Below are positions 25,789 through 34,083 of a stretch of DNA of 64,000 bases, piece by piece. Every line of letters begins with the position of its first letter. The first letter of the stretch is position 1. A model generated the notes under the pieces. The model was not told the DNA's origin. It searched no databases and saw only the letters and a program-made list of their open reading frames with translations. The DNA comes from CAZNKU01 sp045545235 (GTDB taxonomy: Bacteria; Bacillota; Clostridia; Monoglobales; Firm-18). The DNA is taken from positions 1-64,000 of the forward strand of contig JAZQAN010000010.1 of assembly GCA_045545235.1 (NCBI GenBank), in the 5' to 3' direction. The position numbers were made by a program, and so were the translations under genes.

Positions 25789-26529
25789 TTATTCATCTGT
25801 TGGGTTTTCCCAGTTGTGCCATACATTCTGCACGTCATCACTGTCTTCAAGATGTTCGATAAGTTTGTTCATCATAAGTATATCGTGTTCATCAGAAAGA
25901 GCAGTTTCAGTTTGTGGTACATACTGTGCTTCAGCCTGTGCAATTTCGTAACCCATACCTTCCAAAGCTTCACTTACAGTTGAAACATTGTTAGGGTCTG
26001 TTGTAATTTCAAAGCCATCTTCATTTGCTTCTACATCGTCGGCACCTGCTTCTAACGCATCCATCATAATCTGTTCTTCATCAATGCTGCCATTGTTTTC
26101 AATAAGAATTATACCCTTCTTATCAAACATAAACATTACACAACCGCTTGTGCCAAGATTACCTCCGAATTTATCAAAATAATGACGCATGTCTGCCGCA
26201 GTTCTGTTTTTATTATCTGTAAGAGTTTCAACAATAACAGCTACGCCGTTTGGTCCGTAACCCTCATAGATATTTTCCTCATAGTTATTTGCACTGCCTT
26301 CCCCTGAAGCTTTTTTGATACTTCTCATAATAGTATCATTAGGCATGTTATTTGATTTACACTTTGCAATAACGTCCTTAAGTCTTGAATTGATTGTAGG
26401 GTCCGGACTTCCGCCTGTTTTAACAGCTACAGCAAGCTCTCTTCCCAATTTTGTGAAAATTTTACCTCTTTGTGCATCATTTGCACCCTTTTTTCTTTTG
26501 ATTGTTGCCCATTTACTATGTCCTGACAT
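25789..26529 (-). CDS. yebC: YebC/PmpR family protein
   Basis: Protein of 246 aa, full length. MSGHSKWATIKRKKGANDAQRGKIFTKLGRE is the family N-terminus, followed by GPNGVAVIVETLTDNKNRTAADMRHYFDKFGGNLGTSGCVMFMF. Members were described as DNA-binding regulators; some have been linked to ribosome rescue at difficult peptide sequences. It closes the cca-nfeD-SPFH-yebC series and has its own terminator. Confidence 0.92.
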   Translation of the reverse strand: MSGHSKWATIKRKKGANDAQRGKIFTKLGRELAVAVKTGGSPDPTINSRLKDVIAKCKSNNMPNDTIMRSIKKASGEGSANNYEENIYEGYGPNGVAVIVETLTDNKNRTAADMRHYFDKFGGNLGTSGCVMFMFDKKGIILIENNGSIDEEQIMMDALEAGADDVEANEDGFEITTDPNNVSTVSEALEGMGYEIAQAEAQYVPQTETALSDEHDILMMNKLIEHLEDSDDVQNVWHNWENPTDE

Positions 26530-26547
26530 CTTTTTACTTCCTTTTCT

Positions 26548-27462
26548 TTAGTCTTCTTTTACAAATTCCTTAAGACTTGTGGCAAGCCCTGCTATACCCT
26601 GAATCTCTGATGGAATTATAATTTTAGTTGATTTACCGTCCGCAACTTTTTCAAGTGCTTCAAGTGCTTTTATAGTCAATACGCCATTTTGCGGATTGCT
26701 TTCATTAATTTTTCTGATACCCTCTGCCGTAGCTTCCTGTACCTTTAAAATAGCCTCAGCCTGACCTTCTGCCTCTTTAATCTGTGCTTCTTTTTTTGCC
26801 TCAGCAAGCAAAATTGCAGCTTCCTTATCTGCCTGTGCGCTAAGAATTTGCGCTTCCTTCTGACCTTCTGCAACAAGTATCGCGGAACGTTTTTCACCTT
26901 CTGCACGAAGAATGGCTTCACGTCTTTCACGTTCTGCCTTCATCTGTTTTTCCATTGCATCCTGAATTTCTCTCGGAGGCAAAATATTTTTAAGTTCAAC
27001 TCTGTTTATCTTAATGCCCCATGGGTCAGTAGCCTCATCAAGAATTGAACGCATTTTTGTATTTACTGTATCACGGGATGTAAGCGTCTGGTCAAGTTCA
27101 AGGTCGCCTACAATATTACGCAATGTTGTAGCAGTAAGATTTTCAATGGCACTCATAGGATAATCTACGCCGTAAGTGTATAGTTTAGGATCTGTAATCT
27201 GGAAATACACAACAGTATCAATCTGCATTGTAACATTATCCTTTGTAATAACCGGCTGAGGTTTAAAATCTACAACCTGTATCTTAAGAGTAACCCTTTT
27301 TTCAATTTTATCAATAAATGGAATTTTCACATTAAGTCCTACATTCCATGTAGCATGGTAGGCACCAAGTCTTTCAACAACATAGGCTTCCGCCTGAGGG
27401 ACTATTCGTATATTTGAAATAATTAAAACAATTACCAGTACCAAAATCACAAGTATAAACAT
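26548..27462 (-). CDS. SPFH/band-7 membrane protein (QmcA/stomatin-like)
   Basis: Protein of 304 aa. One N-terminal membrane helix (residues 1-18) precedes the SPFH domain (VVERLGAYHATWNVGLNVKIPFIDKIEKRVTLK to about 190). A long alanine/glutamate-rich coiled coil follows (AEGEKRSAILVAEGQKEAQILSAQADKEAAI, about 190-250). Such proteins oligomerise into membrane microdomain scaffolds. It lies 16 bases after an NfeD gene, its usual partner. Confidence 0.9.
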   Translation of the reverse strand: MFILVILVLVIVLIISNIRIVPQAEAYVVERLGAYHATWNVGLNVKIPFIDKIEKRVTLKIQVVDFKPQPVITKDNVTMQIDTVVYFQITDPKLYTYGVDYPMSAIENLTATTLRNIVGDLELDQTLTSRDTVNTKMRSILDEATDPWGIKINRVELKNILPPREIQDAMEKQMKAERERREAILRAEGEKRSAILVAEGQKEAQILSAQADKEAAILLAEAKKEAQIKEAEGQAEAILKVQEATAEGIRKINESNPQNGVLTIKALEALEKVADGKSTKIIIPSEIQGIAGLATSLKEFVKED

Positions 27463-27478
27463 AAATCATATTCCTCCT

Positions 27479-27913
27479 TTAATTTTTAACAACTGTTTTT
27501 ACAACTGCCTTAACACCCTCAATTGAGGAAACAACAACAGTTTCTCCCACATCAACAAGGGAATCACTTTTAGCTGACCAGACCTGACCGTCAACCTTAA
27601 TCTGCCCCTTGTTTTCAATCCCATTGATAGCTTCAACAACAACCGCTTCCCTGCCGATAATACGGTCGGCATTGGTTGGTTGAACCTTGGGTGCAATTCT
27701 GCTTTTTAAAAGCGGACGGGTAAAAAGCAACAACAATCCCGACACCACCACAAAAACAGTAGCAGTAATTAATTCCGACTGAATAAATGCAGACACCAGA
27801 GCTGCCGCAAGAGCCCCTCCGCAAAACCATATGCAAATAAGTGGTGCGGTAATCAACTCTAAAATACCAAATACAACAGCTGCCAAAAGCCATACAACAA
27901 CAAAAGCGTTCAT
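27479..27913 (-). CDS. NfeD family protein (short form)
   Basis: Protein of 144 aa with two or three membrane helices (about 1-70) and a C-terminal OB-fold domain (DRIIGREAVVVEAINGIENKGQIKVDGQVWSAKS). It lacks the ClpP-like protease domain of long NfeD proteins. Short NfeD proteins act with the adjacent SPFH protein in the membrane. The ATG at 27913 has GGGGTG upstream at good spacing; the ATG at 27934 does not. Confidence 0.85.
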   Translation of the reverse strand: MNAFVVVWLLAAVVFGILELITAPLICIWFCGGALAAALVSAFIQSELITATVFVVVSGLLLLFTRPLLKSRIAPKVQPTNADRIIGREAVVVEAINGIENKGQIKVDGQVWSAKSDSLVDVGETVVVSSIEGVKAVVKTVVKN

Positions 27914-27968
27914 AAGCTCACACCCCTTCCACATTAAATTTTATCACAAAAAACTATCATTTGCAACA

Positions 27969-29117
27969 TTATTTTATTTTCAAAACCAAATCTTCGAGTT
28001 TTTCTTTTTCATTAAGCACAGGATTTTCCATAACCATATCGAGAAGTATGCCCATCACTCTTCCTATTTCAGTTCCGCTTACACCAAACTTCATTATATC
28101 ATTACCGGTAATTGCAAGATGTTTTAAACTGTAAGGTTCATTTTTCACTTTATTAAAAATTCTTTGATAATCAGCAACATCTTCACCATAAGCCTTACGC
28201 AAAACCAAAGATTTTACAAACAAATTTTCACCATATATACCAAGCATTTTTTTAACACTATAATCATTACATTCAAATTCTGTATGTGAACATTCAAGAA
28301 TTCTCAAAACATTATTTTTTGTGACGTTATCAAATTTAAGACGTGTAAAAAAACTTCGTGCATCACATACGTTATAAAGCAAAGCCGAAAGTTTAATTTC
28401 CTTATCACAGGACACCTTAAGATTAACCTTTGAAAAATCCACTTCAGGAATTACAACATTTGAAACTCCGCTTTCAAAAAGCAAATTAAGTTCATTGTCG
28501 GTTTCAAGCATTTTCAAAAGCTCAACCTGTATTCTTTCTGCACTTATGTTTTTAAGCAGGTGACAATTTTTTCTGATTGCTTCAAATGTATTTTCTTCTA
28601 TTTTAAAACCAAGTCTTATTGCAAATCGTATTGCACGCATGATACGAAGTGCATCCTCATTAAACCGTGCATCTGCTTCTCCTACACAACGGATAATTTT
28701 ATTTTTCAAATCATCTGCTCCGCCATATAAATCTACAAGCCCTGCTACATCATTATACGCCATTGCATTTACCGTAAAATCACGTCGTTTTAAATCTTCT
28801 TTTATGTCGGTAGTAAAATTTACTGTTTCAGGACGGCGATTATCCTTATAGTCACCATCTATGCGATATGTTGTAACCTCTACAGATTTTTTATCAGTAA
28901 GTACAGTTATTGTCCCGTGTTTTATACCGGTATCAAAGTGACGGTCAAAGCACAATTTTATCTGGCTGGCGACTGCATTTGTTGTAACGTCCCAATCATC
29001 AGGATTTTGCCCAAGCATAGCATCACGCACGGCTCCACCTACAACATATGCCTCAAAGCCATTTTTATTAAGTGTATTTATAACTTTTTTTACATAATCA
29101 GGTATTGCAATATTCAA
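27969..29117 (-). CDS. cca: CCA tRNA nucleotidyltransferase (polymerase beta superfamily)
   Basis: Protein of 382 aa. The head domain contains VVGGAVRDAMLGQNPDDWDVTTNA with the GG and DxD catalytic motifs, then VTTYRIDGDYKDNRRPETVNFTTDIKEDLKRRDFTVNAMAYN and the RFNEDALRIMRAIRFAIRLGF motif. These class II enzymes add or repair the 3' CCA of tRNAs. The start is TTG, with AGGAGGTG just upstream. No HD phosphatase domain is visible. It heads the group ending in yebC. Confidence 0.88.
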   Translation of the reverse strand: MNIAIPDYVKKVINTLNKNGFEAYVVGGAVRDAMLGQNPDDWDVTTNAVASQIKLCFDRHFDTGIKHGTITVLTDKKSVEVTTYRIDGDYKDNRRPETVNFTTDIKEDLKRRDFTVNAMAYNDVAGLVDLYGGADDLKNKIIRCVGEADARFNEDALRIMRAIRFAIRLGFKIEENTFEAIRKNCHLLKNISAERIQVELLKMLETDNELNLLFESGVSNVVIPEVDFSKVNLKVSCDKEIKLSALLYNVCDARSFFTRLKFDNVTKNNVLRILECSHTEFECNDYSVKKMLGIYGENLFVKSLVLRKAYGEDVADYQRIFNKVKNEPYSLKHLAITGNDIMKFGVSGTEIGRVMGILLDMVMENPVLNEKEKLEDLVLKIK

Positions 29118-29230
29118 GCCGTCACCTCCTTTTATTATATAATACTACAAATTCACACATTTAACAACAGTAACAAAAAAAATTGCTCAACATAATATAT
29201 AGTGTAACAATAATTAAGGAGGATTCATTT

Positions 29231-29404
29231 ATGAGTTTATTTGGTAACGGTTGCAGTTGCAGCTCTAACAACGGATGCGGCCTTTTTGGCGGCAACGACA
29301 CTATTTTGTGGTTCATCATTCTTTTCTTGCTTATTTTCTGCAACAACGGTTGCGGCAGTTCAAACGTAACAAGCAGTTGCGGTTGCGATAACGAATGCTG
29401 CTGA
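29231..29404 (+). CDS. Small Cys/Gly/Asn-rich single-helix protein
   Basis: Protein of 57 aa. A Cys-rich N-terminal arm (NGCSCSSNNGCGLFGGN) leads into one very hydrophobic helix (WFIILFLLIF) and a second Cys-rich arm (NNGCGSS then CGCDNECC), with nine cysteines in all. The layout matches small proteins often annotated in Clostridia as chorion class high-cysteine HCB protein 13; the function is unknown. A perfect AAGGAGG precedes the ATG and a strong terminator follows, so it is a real single-gene unit. Cysteine pairs could bind metal or form disulfides if exported; this is speculation. Confidence 0.75.
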   Translation: MSLFGNGCSCSSNNGCGLFGGNDTILWFIILFLLIFCNNGCGSSNVTSSCGCDNECC

Positions 29405-29416
29405 TATGAAAAATAA

Positions 29417-29456
29417 GGACTGTAAAAAACAATTGTTTTTTACAGTCCCAATTTTT
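29417..29456 (+). terminator. Terminator of the Cys-rich protein gene
   Basis: GGACTGTAAAAAAC (29417-29430), loop AATT, GTTTTTTACAGTCC (29435-29448), then a T-run. A 14-bp perfect stem. Confidence 0.85.
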
Positions 29457-29692
29457 GTGAGGATAGGAAAAAATGCTTCAGAACAGCCAAACTGAACCCG
29501 CAGGGGTTACCCGAAGGCGTACAAAGGTACGTCGAGCGGTGAAGTTTGGTTGTAGCAAAAAGGATTAATTTATAGAAAAACTCAAAATTGAGTTTTTTCA
29601 TCATTATTCAAACAACACAAATTATTAATATATTCTTTTCATACTTGTATTTTATTTCCTTTTTGCGTTCTGGACTTTTTTACATCCGAATT
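29457..29692. other. Repeat-bearing gap between Cys-rich gene and nptA-like gene
   Basis: No full-size gene. It contains hairpin copy B (29487-29563), a small inverted repeat AAAAACTCAA/TTGAGTTTTT with a T-run (29575-29599), and a distal CCTTTTTGC (29658-29666) that is the inverse of the GCAAAAAGG end of copy B. Confidence 0.55.
29487..29563. repeat. Hairpin repeat with TTGTAGCAAAAAGG end (copy B)
   Basis: CCAAACT (29488-29494) pairs with AGTTTGG (29543-29549) around a GC-rich interior. The right end (29550-29563) is identical to 14391-14404. A 31-codon frame (29473-29568) crosses it and ends FGCSKKD. Confidence 0.5.
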
Positions 29693-31447
29693 TTAAATTA
29701 ATGAATATTTATTTTCATATAGTTCATATGTTGCATTAAAGTCAATATCATTAGAACTTTTAAGATTATTAAGATATTTATGTGTTCCGAACCCGCCATG
29801 ATTAATTTCAATCATTGCAACGGCAATATTCGAACAATGGTCAGAAATTCTTTCGTAATTAGTCAGAATGTCGGAAAGAATAAAGCCCATTTCTATTGTA
29901 CACTCTCCACGCTGAAGTCTTTCTATATGTTTAGTCTTAATTTCAGATGTAAGCTTATCTATAACCTGTTCAAGAGGTTCAACATTTACAGCCAGAGAAA
30001 TGTCGTTATTGATATATGCATTTATCGTATTGTCAACAATTTCCTCTGCAGCACGTCTGAGGACAAGCAAATCATTTTCCGCGTCATCAGTAAATGCAAG
30101 TTTTTTAGTATCAAGTTCCTTTGCAGCCTTATACAAATTAAGTGCATGGTCACCAAGACGTTCAAAATCACCTATAGTATGAAGCATTGTAAACTTCGCA
30201 CGGCTGTCTGCATCAGAAAGTCCTTTGTTTGAAATTGCTATAAGATAATTTCCAAGATTATCTTCATACATATCAAGTTCTTCTTCATTATCAAACATTT
30301 TCACTGCTACATCTTCGTTAAACTTATCAAACAAACTAAATGCACGGTGAATAATATCCTGTGAAACCTGAGCCATCTTATAAGTAAGCTTTTTACATTC
30401 AGCTACCGCAACAGAAGGTGTAGCAAGAAGACGAGAATCGATAAAATCCTTCTTTTCTTCTTTTTCAGTATCACCAGTTTTTATAACCAAATTTGCAATC
30501 TTTTCAAGTTGCTTTGTAAATGGCAACAACACTATGGTTGTAGTTATGTTGAATATAGAATGTATAACAGCAATTTCAAAAGGATTTACAGACTGATTCA
30601 CAAAAGCAAAATCAACTATTGCATCAACACCATAAAAAACCAACAGCCATATTGCAGTACCTATAAGGTTAAATGTAACGTGTACAACAGAAACCTTTCT
30701 TGCATTTTTATTTACGCCTATACTTGAAATAAGTGCAGTTACACAAGTACCTATATTTTGCCCCATAATAATAGGAAGTGCGACCGAAAAATTAATTCTT
30801 CCCGTCATAGAAAGTGCCTGCAAAATACCTACTGACGCAGATGATGACTGTATTACACCTGTAAGCACAGCACCTGCAACGATACCAAACAGCGGATTTT
30901 CAAACATTATAAGAAGGTTTGTAAATTCAGGCATATCCTTAAGAGGTTCAACTGCCCCGCTCATAAGCTCCATACCAAACATAAGAACTGCAAAGCCTAT
31001 TAAAATTGACCCGATATCCTTTTTTCTTGTACTTTTAGACATCATAATAAGCATAATACCTACAAGTGCAAAAACCAAAGAAAAGTTTTCGGGTTTTAAA
31101 AGCCTAATAAAAACATTACTGCTTTCAATACCAATCATACTTAAAAGCCACGCAGTAACGGTAGTACCTACATTTGCACCCATAATGATGCCTATGGTAC
31201 GTCCAAAGTGCATAATACCCGAGTTTACCAGACCTACCAGTATAACAGTTACTGCCGATGATGATTGAATTGCAACCGTAACAACAATACCAAGACCCAG
31301 AGCCTTTAGACGGTTAGAAGTCATCTTCTGCAAAATGGTTTCAAGCTTACCGCCTGCCATTTTTTCTAACCCCTGTGACATTACATTCATGCCATAAAGA
31401 AAGAATGCAAGCCCACCCAAAAGTGTTATTATGGAAAAAACGTCCAT
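29693..31447 (-). CDS. Na/Pi cotransporter family protein with PhoU-like domain
   Basis: Protein of 584 aa. The membrane half (residues about 1-310) has two inverted repeats, each with the QSSSA motif (VAIQSSSAVTVILVG and GVIQSSSASVGILQA) of the NptA/SLC34-like family. The C-terminal half (about 340-560) has two PhoU-like three-helix bundles (FTMLHTIGDFERLGDHALNLYKA, ILTNYERISDHCSNIAVAMIEI). It probably imports phosphate with sodium. It is downstream of a PhoBR-like two-component pair, 95 bases from the kinase, which fits phosphate control. Confidence 0.88.
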   Translation of the reverse strand: MDVFSIITLLGGLAFFLYGMNVMSQGLEKMAGGKLETILQKMTSNRLKALGLGIVVTVAIQSSSAVTVILVGLVNSGIMHFGRTIGIIMGANVGTTVTAWLLSMIGIESSNVFIRLLKPENFSLVFALVGIMLIMMSKSTRKKDIGSILIGFAVLMFGMELMSGAVEPLKDMPEFTNLLIMFENPLFGIVAGAVLTGVIQSSSASVGILQALSMTGRINFSVALPIIMGQNIGTCVTALISSIGVNKNARKVSVVHVTFNLIGTAIWLLVFYGVDAIVDFAFVNQSVNPFEIAVIHSIFNITTTIVLLPFTKQLEKIANLVIKTGDTEKEEKKDFIDSRLLATPSVAVAECKKLTYKMAQVSQDIIHRAFSLFDKFNEDVAVKMFDNEEELDMYEDNLGNYLIAISNKGLSDADSRAKFTMLHTIGDFERLGDHALNLYKAAKELDTKKLAFTDDAENDLLVLRRAAEEIVDNTINAYINNDISLAVNVEPLEQVIDKLTSEIKTKHIERLQRGECTIEMGFILSDILTNYERISDHCSNIAVAMIEINHGGFGTHKYLNNLKSSNDIDFNATYELYENKYSLI

Positions 31448-31542
31448 TCAAAATTCCTCCGTAAATATTCATATTTCTCTCAACATACACAATAATAGCA
31501 AACAACTGTTAAATTTGAAACTGTTTTTATGTTAAATCTATG

Positions 31543-32577
31543 TTAAATCTTATTGGTAAACCGAATTTTTATAGATGTGCCGCTTCCCGGCTCACTTTTT
31601 ATACTGACCTCTCCACCGTGATAAGAAACCCCATGCTTTACAATAGAAAGTCCAAGACCGGTGCCGCCAATTTTTCTGGAATGGCTTTTGTCAACGCGGT
31701 AAAATCTTTCAAACACCCTGTCAAGCTCGTTGGAAGCTATTCCTATGCCTGTGTCGGTAACGGTATATTCAATTATACCGTCAACCTTTTGAATATTTAT
31801 AATTACAAGTCCGCTATCCTTATTATATTTTATAGCATTATCACACAAATTATAAATTATTTCATCAATGATATATTCTACGCCATACACCTGTTCCTTT
31901 GTACCTTCAATATGAAGCTTTATCCCCTTTTTTAAAGCAACTGCAGAAAGTCTTGATATAACATTTTGGGAAACCTCATATAAATTTACCATTTTCTTTT
32001 CGTGAAGTATTTCTTTTTCTTCGAGCTTTGAAAGATTTATTATATCACCAACCAAATTTATAAGGCGTTGAGTTTCGTCATATATTATTCCTGAGAATCT
32101 GCTTATATCTTCAGTTTTAGCAAGTCCGTCACGCATAATTTCCGCATAGCCCGATATTGACGTAAGCGGGGTTTTAAGTTCATGAGAAACATTTGCAGTA
32201 AATTCCCTTCGCAGCCTGTTTTGTTTTTCGTGCTCGGTTTTAAGCTTATCCATCTGTTGTTTTATCTGCCTGTTCTGGTCATTTATTTTATCTACAAAAG
32301 GAAGTATTTCTTCAAAAACCTCACTGTCAGGATTTTCAATATTTATGCTGTTAATAGGCTTTATTACACTTCTGTATACCAGTTCAGCCACTACTACCGA
32401 CAAAATTACGGATAAAGCAAACATTATAAGAAGTGGATATCGCAATGTTATCACAACAGATACAGCAGAAAGCTTTTCGCCATAAAAATTCTGTATTGCC
32501 CAAATACCAACTGTTGTACATACAATATAAACTGCCATAAAACCGGCAAAAATATTCCCGAATATCTTATGCCTCAT
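31543..32577 (-). CDS. Sensor histidine kinase, PhoR/WalK class, compact
   Basis: Protein of 344 aa. Two membrane helices (about 6-28 and 47-67) enclose a sensor loop of under 20 residues. A short linker leads to the HisKA domain with His132 in FTANVSHELKTPLTSISGY, then the ATPase domain with NLCDNAIKYNKD, DTGIGI and GGTGLGLSIVKH. No PAS domain is recognisable, unlike typical WalK. The ATG overlaps the response-regulator stop by 11 bases. With almost no external loop, sensing may rely on partners such as the upstream YycH/YycI-like proteins. Confidence 0.88.
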   Translation of the reverse strand: MRHKIFGNIFAGFMAVYIVCTTVGIWAIQNFYGEKLSAVSVVITLRYPLLIMFALSVILSVVVAELVYRSVIKPINSINIENPDSEVFEEILPFVDKINDQNRQIKQQMDKLKTEHEKQNRLRREFTANVSHELKTPLTSISGYAEIMRDGLAKTEDISRFSGIIYDETQRLINLVGDIINLSKLEEKEILHEKKMVNLYEVSQNVISRLSAVALKKGIKLHIEGTKEQVYGVEYIIDEIIYNLCDNAIKYNKDSGLVIINIQKVDGIIEYTVTDTGIGIASNELDRVFERFYRVDKSHSRKIGGTGLGLSIVKHGVSYHGGEVSIKSEPGSGTSIKIRFTNKI

Positions 32578-33247
32578 AGTCTCCTCCGATTTTGTACCCT
32601 ATACCCCTTATTGTTTTTATGTAATTTCCTGCTGTGCCGAGTTTTTGCCTTAATGTTCGTATGTGTACATCTACAGTACGGTTTTCACCATCAAAGGAAT
32701 ATCCCCAAATTTCATTTAACAATGTGTCACGTGTAAGAACAATATCACCGCTTTTTAAAAGCATACAAAGAAGCTCAAATTCCTTAAGTGTCAGCAAAAC
32801 ATCTTCACCATCAACACGTACAACGTGCTTGCTTGGGCATACGTAAAGATTTCCCAAGTGAAATTCTTCATCCTGATTTTCTGTATCTGTACGCCGAAGC
32901 AACGCCTTAACACGAGCAACAAGTTCCATCATACCAAAGGGTTTTGGTAAATAATCGTCAGCACCCATATCAAGCCCCACAACCTTGTCATACTCACTGT
33001 CTTTTGCCGTAATCATCATAACCGGTATCTTTTTCATATCGTGCATACCGCGTACCTTTTTCAATATTTTAAGCCCGTCCTCTTCAGGCAACATTATATC
33101 CAGAAGGATCATGGATGGTTTGTTATGTTCCGTTGCTTTCCAGAATTCTGACGGCAATCCGAACCCTGTTGCCTCTATCCCTGAATTATTGAGCGTATAG
33201 ACAACAAGTTCACGTATATTATTATCATCTTCCAAAAAATATATCAT
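32567..33247 (-). CDS. Response regulator, OmpR/PhoB class
   Basis: Protein of 226 aa. The receiver domain has the acidic pocket LEDDNN, phospho-acceptor Asp50 in ILLDIMLPEEDG, and the switch Lys in DDYLPKPF. The C-terminal winged helix (about 130-222) shows LTLKEFELLCMLLKSGDIVLTRDTLLNEIWGY and NRTVDVHIRTLRQKL. It regulates transcription as a phosphorylated dimer. It lies between the YycI-like gene and the kinase gene. Confidence 0.92.
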   Translation of the reverse strand: MIYFLEDDNNIRELVVYTLNNSGIEATGFGLPSEFWKATEHNKPSMILLDIMLPEEDGLKILKKVRGMHDMKKIPVMMITAKDSEYDKVVGLDMGADDYLPKPFGMMELVARVKALLRRTDTENQDEEFHLGNLYVCPSKHVVRVDGEDVLLTLKEFELLCMLLKSGDIVLTRDTLLNEIWGYSFDGENRTVDVHIRTLRQKLGTAGNYIKTIRGIGYKIGGDYEA

Positions 33248-33268
33248 TTTTCTTCCTCCGCCAGCTTA

Positions 33269-34066
33269 TCATTTACTGTAAACAAGGTCTCCGTTTCTCA
33301 TATCATAACAAAATATTCTTCCGTCATCAAGGGTCAGGCGCCATACGGGAAATGCAGTAACTTTTACAGTTTCGTCTCTGTTTCCTATATAATATCCGCT
33401 CTCCATTTCTTTTACAGTAACTCTTTTGTCAAATTTGTTCTGAGTTGCAAAATCCACAAGAATTTCCACAGGCGAAACGGTATTTGCCACTCCTCCATCG
33501 GTAATGTAATCTCCAAGCCAGTTTTTACCCGTAATTTCGCTGATTCCTTTTTCATCAACCTTTACCTTTATATAAGAATCATAGAAAATCTTATTATCAA
33601 AACTCATATAAAAACATATGCAACTTTTATCTTTTACCGCTATATAATCCGTATTACCAAGCAAGCCGGAATTTTGTATCAGCTTTTTAGCATATTTTTG
33701 CGGATTTGCAATATTTTTATCTTCATTCATTATATACCTGAACGTATTTCCGTTTATTTCCGCATCGGTGCCAACATAAAATTCAGCACCATTTTCGACG
33801 GCAGTTTTCTTTGCATCTTCAAGTACAGCAAGCATAGAATCGTATCTGTTTTCAACATTGCAAATTTTTACAGAATTATGTGTTCTCGGCACAATATCAG
33901 CAGAAATTATCACATTGTTTTTTTTAAGCACTTCAACCGTATTTAAAACAACCTCATCACCAAGATTATTATCAAGATACACACCATTAAGGTATACAAT
34001 TATCAAAAATAAATTAACTATGCTGAATACACATATTAAAATTGTTTTTATTCTGCTCCATTCCAT
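33269..34066 (-). CDS. YycI-like two-component system regulatory protein
   Basis: Protein of 265 aa with a short cytoplasmic N-terminus, one membrane helix (about 8-27) and an extracytoplasmic domain of about 235 residues. MEWSRIKTILICVFSIVNLFLI is the typical start of YycI. VWRLTLDDGRIFCYDMRNGDLV near the end resembles the conserved C-terminal repeat. In Bacillus, YycI with YycH adjusts the WalK kinase at the membrane. It is 17 bases downstream of the YycH-like gene. Confidence 0.75.
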   Translation of the reverse strand: MEWSRIKTILICVFSIVNLFLIIVYLNGVYLDNNLGDEVVLNTVEVLKKNNVIISADIVPRTHNSVKICNVENRYDSMLAVLEDAKKTAVENGAEFYVGTDAEINGNTFRYIMNEDKNIANPQKYAKKLIQNSGLLGNTDYIAVKDKSCICFYMSFDNKIFYDSYIKVKVDEKGISEITGKNWLGDYITDGGVANTVSPVEILVDFATQNKFDKRVTVKEMESGYYIGNRDETVKVTAFPVWRLTLDDGRIFCYDMRNGDLVYSK

Positions 34067-34083
34067 AACATCAATCCTTTTTG

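Noticed and set aside
29473..29568. 31-codon frame ending FGCSKKD
   Set aside because: It coincides with a hairpin repeat and could be chance coding across a structured element; kept as part of the repeat finding, not as a gene.
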